Shown here in pieces: positions 59,731-64,000 of a stretch of 64,000 bases of DNA (positions are counted from its first letter, which is position 1; each line of letters opens with the position of its first letter). A model generated the notes under the pieces. The model saw nothing but the letters and a program-made list of their open reading frames with translations. It had not been told where the DNA came from and ran no database searches. The translations under genes and the position numbers were made by a program. The stretch is from NCBI GenBank assembly GCA_964020085.1, contig OZ026597.1, positions 7,887,310-7,951,309 of the forward strand, in the 5' to 3' direction. The DNA comes from Micromussa lordhowensis (Eukaryota; Cnidaria; Anthozoa; Scleractinia; Lobophylliidae).

Positions 59731-60276
59731 CAGTAGAGCCTATTAACTCGAACTCTACGGGTGAAACAAAAAACAATTTGAGATAGCGAGGTTTCAAGTT
59801 AACGGGGTTGATGGCACAATTCAATTTGCCACATTAAAAATCAATAGTTGGTGATTTTTTAGCACTTCAGTGTTTAGTGCACTGTAAATTAAAGTTATTT
59901 TATAAAAATGGTAATTGGGCATTTTTATGATAAAATGTGATTAGTTCGTTGCACCAATCAAACATCAAATGTATGTAGTGTTGACCATACTGTTAGTTTT
60001 AGTGTTTTTACCGATTATAGAAAAGAAGAGCTAATGGGATGGCATCCACGTGCAGTTACAAGAGCCAGAGCTCGAGTTATCGGGGTAAATTGCAGTGAAT
60101 TTTTGACCAAGGGAAAGGAAATTTAGTTCGAGTTGGCGGCAAAATCGGGGTATCCGAGTTCGAGTTAACCGAGTAAAAATGACTGAAAAGTGAGGTGAAA
60201 TCCAAGGGAAATAGCACTAAGTTTGATTTAGTGGGAAGTTCGAGTTATCCGAGTTCGTGTTATTGGGGTTCTACTG
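59731..60276. mobile_element. 546-bp pogo/Tigger-like MITE
   Basis: Ends CAGTAGAGCC and the complement of CAGTAGAACCC, followed inward by ttaactcgaac-type words (aactcgaactct; gttatccgagttcg). TA duplication at 59729-59730 and 60277-60278. No transposase is visible; the 119-aa ORF at 60195-60554 crosses its edge and is not a gene. Confidence 0.8.
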
Positions 60277-60550
60277 TACTTACAATATATGAAAGAGCAG
60301 CGTTTACTAGTCCACAGGTCTTAAAAGAAGAAGAAGGAGAAGCAGTTCTAACTGTACTGCCAGCAGCTGAGTACTTGAACTGGAGGAACATGATCACACG
60401 GAGAAGCGTGAATTATCGGCAATCTGTCCTAAATGTTGCATACTGCTTTTCAGGTACTTCTAACTGTACAGAAGGGCTTAAAAGAAGATCAAACAGGCAT
60501 CATTTCCACTTTTTAAGCCTCAGACCCTGTTCTCAGTTTCCACGAAGAAC

Positions 60551-60724
60551 CTAGGGAGCCACCATTTTTGTTTTGGAAGGAATAAACCAATGAGAGCGCA
60601 CGTATGAATGCGCAATGTAATGCACCAATCAGTGATCGTTTTAGTTCGCTGTGTGCCAGGGTCTTCTACCGACGATCCGCCATCTTGAAAAATCGTCGAG
60701 GAGAAGGCCCTGGGGACGAGGTTG
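60551..60724 (-). repeat. ~175-bp dispersed foldback repeat, copy 2 (inverted)
   Basis: Reverse-complement match to 56464-56638 over its whole length, with the same hairpin arms around the atggcgg core. Confidence 0.85.
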
Positions 60725-60825
60725 CGAACGACCCTGGAAAGATCCGATTTGAAGTCCGAAAATAGCGGACTTCCGGTTGAATTGCGCATGCCTACCGTGC
60801 ATGATCTTTTTGGTCGAGAATAAAC

Positions 60826-60912
60826 ATGGCGAGTTCAGGCAATTCCTTGTCGCCGGTAGAAGAACAAGGTGTAAATTTCGCATTAAAAGTAATTGGAAGA
60901 GAGAATGTTACG

Positions 60913-60943
<31 letters not shown>

Positions 60944-60981
60944 TTGTTATTGTGGAGAAAAAAGATGTCCTGGCCGTGCTG

Positions 60982-61012
<31 letters not shown>

Positions 61013-61150
61013 AACTTATGGCACCCTTCGCAGATTTCATGGATTCTGGCTTCTCACCGACAGAAACTAACTCGATTGTATTGGTTATATCACCTCTTAA
61101 TGCTCTTATAAGGGACCAGGTGACTAAGTTACGAGAGTGTGGATTGAAAA
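60826..61150 (+). pseudogene. RecQ-like DNA helicase, N-terminal fragment
   Basis: The ATG at 60826 opens MASSGNSLSPVEEQG; then come motif 0/I-like LKEKQMQILR, Walker A LPTGFGKSLVYQLMAPF, and motif Ia-like ISPLNALIRDQVTKLRECGLKN. These are the first helicase motifs of the RecQ group in correct order. Similarity stops at about 61150, the frame ends at 61209, and motifs II-VI are absent in the window. It may be exon 1 of a longer gene or a truncated copy of a multicopy coral helicase. The overlap with an opposite-strand ORF (61129-61398) suggests truncation. Confidence 0.6.
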
Positions 61151-61398
61151 ATGTCACTGAATTTTTTAAACTTCATAATCTTGTCGTAGCAGGGACGACA
61201 AACTTTTGATGGCAAGCCATCGTTTACGTCACATTTGAAACCAGTAAGCCTCTCCAGTAAAGGTAAAATTAACTCCTTCGTGGCCTTTGGTCCGTAAAGG
61301 TCAATGGGGTGCTGCCTTTCGAACACATTGTCGTTGCAGCACCTGCAGACATGAACACTAGGCTTGGAGAGAATTTTCTTTGGCGTGTTGTCCGCCAT
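61129..61398 (-). CDS. Cys-rich ORF, ZAD-like N-terminal domain (uncharacterised)
   Basis: 89 aa starting MADNTPKKILSKP, with VCRCC near residue 18-22 and KVCRPCYDKIMKF near 65-77. The CxxC-(~45)-CxxC spacing resembles ZAD-type zinc-coordinating domains at the N-terminus of uncharacterised cnidarian and insect proteins. It may be the first exon of a gene reading leftward; there is no obvious downstream exon, and its tail overlaps the RecQ-like fragment on the other strand. The ATG context is ccgccATAT-like on the plus strand, near an 'atatggcgg' word. Function unknown. Confidence 0.4.
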   Translation of the reverse strand: MADNTPKKILSKPSVHVCRCCNDNVFERQHPIDLYGPKATKELILPLLERLTGFKCDVNDGLPSKVCRPCYDKIMKFKKFSDIFQSTLS

Positions 61399-61559
61399 AT
61401 TGGGTCTCTAATTTACTTCCGGTCATTTGCATTGTTTTCGAACAGCCAATCAAAACCGCCCCTCGAACGGATCTTTCGAGAGTCGCTCGTTTCGTCGAGC
61501 CAACATGCGCAGTAAGGAACGAAGACTCGAGGTACGAGATTGGAGCGCGTACATTTTTC

Positions 61560-62653
61560 ACACCATATGCAACAGCAGAGATCCATTTCTTATTCAAGGG
61601 TGTGTTTTATGATCAAGTAGATGGGGTTGCCATGGGTTCCCCCCTTGCTCCAGTCCTTGCTAACCTCTTTATGGGACATCATGAAAAAAACTGGTTAGAT
61701 AACTATTCTTCTTCTCAAGTTCTGTTCTATAGACGCTATGTTGATGACACCTTTTGTTTGTTTAATAATGAGCAAACAGTGAGCAAGACGCACTTATGTT
61801 CTTCGATTATATCAACGCCAGGCACCCGAGTATTCGTTTCACAATGGAAAAGGAAATCGATAAGAAATTATCGTTTCTAGACATATTGCTAGACAACAAC
61901 CATCCATCGATCATTACTAGTGTATATCGCAAGAAGACGTTTACTGGTCTTCTTACTAGTTATTTTAGCTTCGCCCCTTTGAATTACAAACTGGGTTTAG
62001 TAAGAACATTACTAGACAGAGTGTATAAGATCAACAATACCTGGGTTGGTTTTCATCTGGACGTTAAGAAGCTTATTTTCTTATTACGGAAAAACTGTTT
62101 TCCGTCTTGGGTCATCGACAAGATTATTCACAGGTATCTTTCAAAGAAAATGAATCCTTCTCTGACTGGGCAGAACGCCTTATCTAACTCCGGGAAAACT
62201 TCCACGCACTTCTATAAAGTTCCTTACGTTGGCCAGTTTTCTAAAATCGCCCAGACTAAGTTAAGACAACTAATCAAACGTTATTGTAAAGCTGATTTAG
62301 ATATTAAGTTGGTTTAGTACCTTTAAACTTAGAAACATGTTCAAGGTCTACGTTCGCGTGTCGTTTATAAATTTTCGTGTGCTGGCTGTAATGCCAGTTA
62401 CATTGGCGAGACTACTCGCCACCTTTGTACACGTGTTCGTGAGCACCTCTTGTCGGACAAGTCTTCGCATGTTTACAGGCACCTGCAATCATCTAGGGCC
62501 TGTCATGAATCTTGTGCTACAGAATGTTTCACGATCTTAGATTCTGCCGCCTCAAAATTCCAAATTAAGATCAAAGAGGCACTGCACATTAAGTGGGAAA
62601 ATCCCATTCTTAATCAGCAGTTGAGGCATCTAGATTTGTCTCTTTCCTTTTGA
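61560..62653 (+). mobile_element. Penelope-like retroelement, 5'-truncated, frameshifted (RT + GIY-YIG)
   Basis: Reverse transcriptase: IHFLFKGVFYDQVDGVAMGS then PLAPVLANLFMGHHEKNW and RRYVDDTFCLF (catalytic YVDD) in one frame (61560-61775). Then FDYINARHPSIRFTMEKE, LSFLDILL and KLIFLLRKNCFP in a second frame (61796-62317). Then, after more shifts, a GIY-YIG endonuclease: VYKFSCAGCNASYIGETTRH, LCTRVREHL, ending in NQQLRHLDLSLSF at 62650 (about 62366-62653). RT followed by C-terminal GIY-YIG is the Penelope-like architecture. At least two frameshifts make it inactive. The 3' tail carries a hammerhead-like motif. Confidence 0.88.
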
Positions 62654-62800
62654 TTATGTTGTTCCTTGTGTCTTATTTTATTTTTGCGCGCGCTAATTTT
62701 GTTTTCCGCGCACTTGATATTCAAATTGTAACGCAAGTTTAGACGCGTAATTTTGTAACGTACCTTCATATAAATTCAAATGTACAACCGTTAAAAGCTC

Positions 62801-62848
62801 ATTTGCAACTGAAGATGACATGAGAATGTCGAAACATGTTTTGTAAAT
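62801..62848 (+). ncRNA. hammerhead ribozyme motif in Penelope-like 3' tail
   Basis: Parts in order: ATTTGCAA (stem I, 62801-62808), CTGAAGA core (62809-62815), one extra T, stem II GACAT-GAGA-ATGTC (62817-62830), GAAA (62831-62834), palindromic ACATGT (62834-62839) as a stem III able to form between two copies, T at 62840 as the cleavage base, then TTGTAAAT (62841-62848), which pairs with all 8 bases of the stem I strand (one G-U). This is the type of motif reported in Penelope-like elements. Activity is not shown by sequence, and the extra base after the core is non-standard. Confidence 0.7.
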
Positions 62849-63278
62849 TGAAAACTGTCGTTTCTTTATTGAGAGTTATCGTCACTCCGCTTTCTTTACG
62901 TCCGTTTGGAAATATACAACACGGTGGCTAATCTCGAACCCAGATCTCCCACGGCCAGGCGGTCACTTTTCAGCGTCAAAGAGTGAGATCTGGGTACGAG
63001 ATTAAATGGTGGCTTTTTCTATTAAAACGGCTTGGCTTGCGAGAGACAAAGCATCTTTTTTTTCTCGGAATGGAGTACCGGGATCTAACGATTTTTTAAA
63101 ATTATTATTTAGTTTGAATGCAGCGATTACCATCTTTCTGTACAGTGAATATATATTTCTATAGCAAAGCAGAAAATTACCACTGAAAATGAGAGCATAG
63201 TTAGCACTCGACTGAAAAGAAATATATGGCCTCAATAACCCTGCGTGCTTGGAACATATTGAATCCCTGTCGACTAAA
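62849..63278. other. sequence after the Penelope-like element
   Basis: Probably continues the retroelement tail to about 62930 (tattgagagttatcgtcact), then unclassified. The words 'atctcgaacccagatctccc' and 'agatctgggtacgagatta' near 62932-63005 form a weak inverted pair. No gene. Confidence 0.4.
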
Positions 63279-63392
63279 TGTTACCCTGGGTGCCAAAGGT
63301 TTTTTTTTTGTGGCGAAGCTACGATTGTGAGCGGCGAAGCCAGGCTGCCGAAGGATCCTCCCAAAAAAACCTTCTGGCACCAAAAAGGGTAA
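63279..63392. mobile_element. ~114-bp MITE
   Basis: Inverted arms gttaccctgggtgccaaagg plus a T-run on the left, and an A-run then ccttctggcaccaaaaaggg and taac on the right. The core has 'ggcgaag' repeats. No certain target duplication. Confidence 0.7.
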
Positions 63393-64000
63393 CCAAATAT
63401 GGTTGCCTTTATCTTGAAACGTACATCAAATTGCTCCTTGATATTGATGTAATGCATCCATTGTGTTTTTCTCGATTAATAACTTTCTTCCTATTTTTCA
63501 GCTCTCGCAAAGCGTGAAGTGAATGGTTCAAATATAAACGTTTCTGAAAGCAGATATTTAAGGAATTCCGGAGTTTATTGAAGGTCCTACTGCTCCGAAA
63601 CGAATACTGGGACGCCCCCTTTTTTTAAGCAGCCAACAGGTAAAGTTTGAAAGAAAATATACTTGGAGTTCTATTTCAATTGAATTACCTTGTGTTTTCT
63701 CAGAACTGTATTGCGCCAGAGATTTCCTTCACGCCAAGCTAGACAGCGAAATAAATGCTGTTTTCTCTTAAACAAGCATGGTGACCTATACTTTTTTGCA
63801 TAATTCTGGTGTATCAATGATCCACTTTAAGTCTTAAAAAAAGGTAAAAAAGGAAATTGTTCAAAAAAGATATTGTTAAAGTGAGCACAAAACCTTTACT
63901 CGAGGATGCAAATTAGGACCTTGAAGGCCACGGCCTGAGAAACGTTTTGAGTCGTCGTTTCAAAAGGTGTGAATGTTCCATAAATTATAAATGACATCCT
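63393..64000. other. window end without recognised gene
   Basis: AT-rich, no exon-like block with known similarity on either strand. Confidence 0.4.

Noticed and set aside
60195..60554. 119-aa + ORF
   Set aside because: Starts in a pogo-like MITE and ends in a foldback repeat.

Overview
The window looks like nuclear DNA of an anthozoan cnidarian, most likely a stony coral: AT-rich, spliced metazoan genes with GT-AG introns, protein sequences close to animal orthologues, and introns full of MITEs, SINEs and retroelement fragments. I reconstructed five protein-coding genes exon by exon; each gives a continuous reading frame and a length close to its human counterpart (human lengths from memory).

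Layout: (1) 461-10766, + strand, CATSPER2, a sperm cation channel subunit, 14 exons, 557 aa. (2) 11314-18630, - strand, KRTCAP2/KCP2, an oligosaccharyltransferase accessory subunit, 5 exons, 134 aa; its 5.7-kb third intron holds a ~4-kb decayed DNA transposon with ~200-bp inverted termini. (3) 18788-20636, + strand, DET1, a CUL4-DDB1 ubiquitin-ligase subunit, 2 exons, 541 aa. It sits across the left edge of a 5157-bp direct tandem duplication (18866-24022 and 24023-29179), so a 5'-truncated DET1 copy lies at 24023-25793. (4) 29388-33119, - strand, RPS6, 4 exons, 246 aa. (5) 33339-55295, + strand, TUBGCP4, 20 exons, 671 aa; its 8.5-kb second intron holds two 50-bp-unit satellite arrays in opposite orientation, plus LINE and MITE debris. 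(6) 55296-64000 is repeat-rich: foldback repeats, a pogo-like MITE, a RecQ-like helicase fragment, an antisense Cys-rich ORF, and a frameshifted Penelope-like element whose 3' tail folds as a hammerhead ribozyme.

The genes are unrelated housekeeping or sperm genes rather than a pathway. They are packed in head-to-head pairs (KRTCAP2/DET1, 157 bp apart; RPS6/TUBGCP4, 219 bp apart) and one tail-to-tail pair (CATSPER2/KRTCAP2) with poly(A) signals ~31 bp apart. CATSPER2, TUBGCP4 and DET1 all map to human chromosome 15q, which suggests retained ancient linkage.

Most notable: the hammerhead-like motif in the Penelope-like element and a decayed cousin at 14787-14834; the near-identical tandem duplication with 9-bp microhomology that leaves a DET1 copy without a start codon; the inverted satellite arrays; and the long-TIR transposon encoding a Cys-rich protein I cannot assign to a superfamily.
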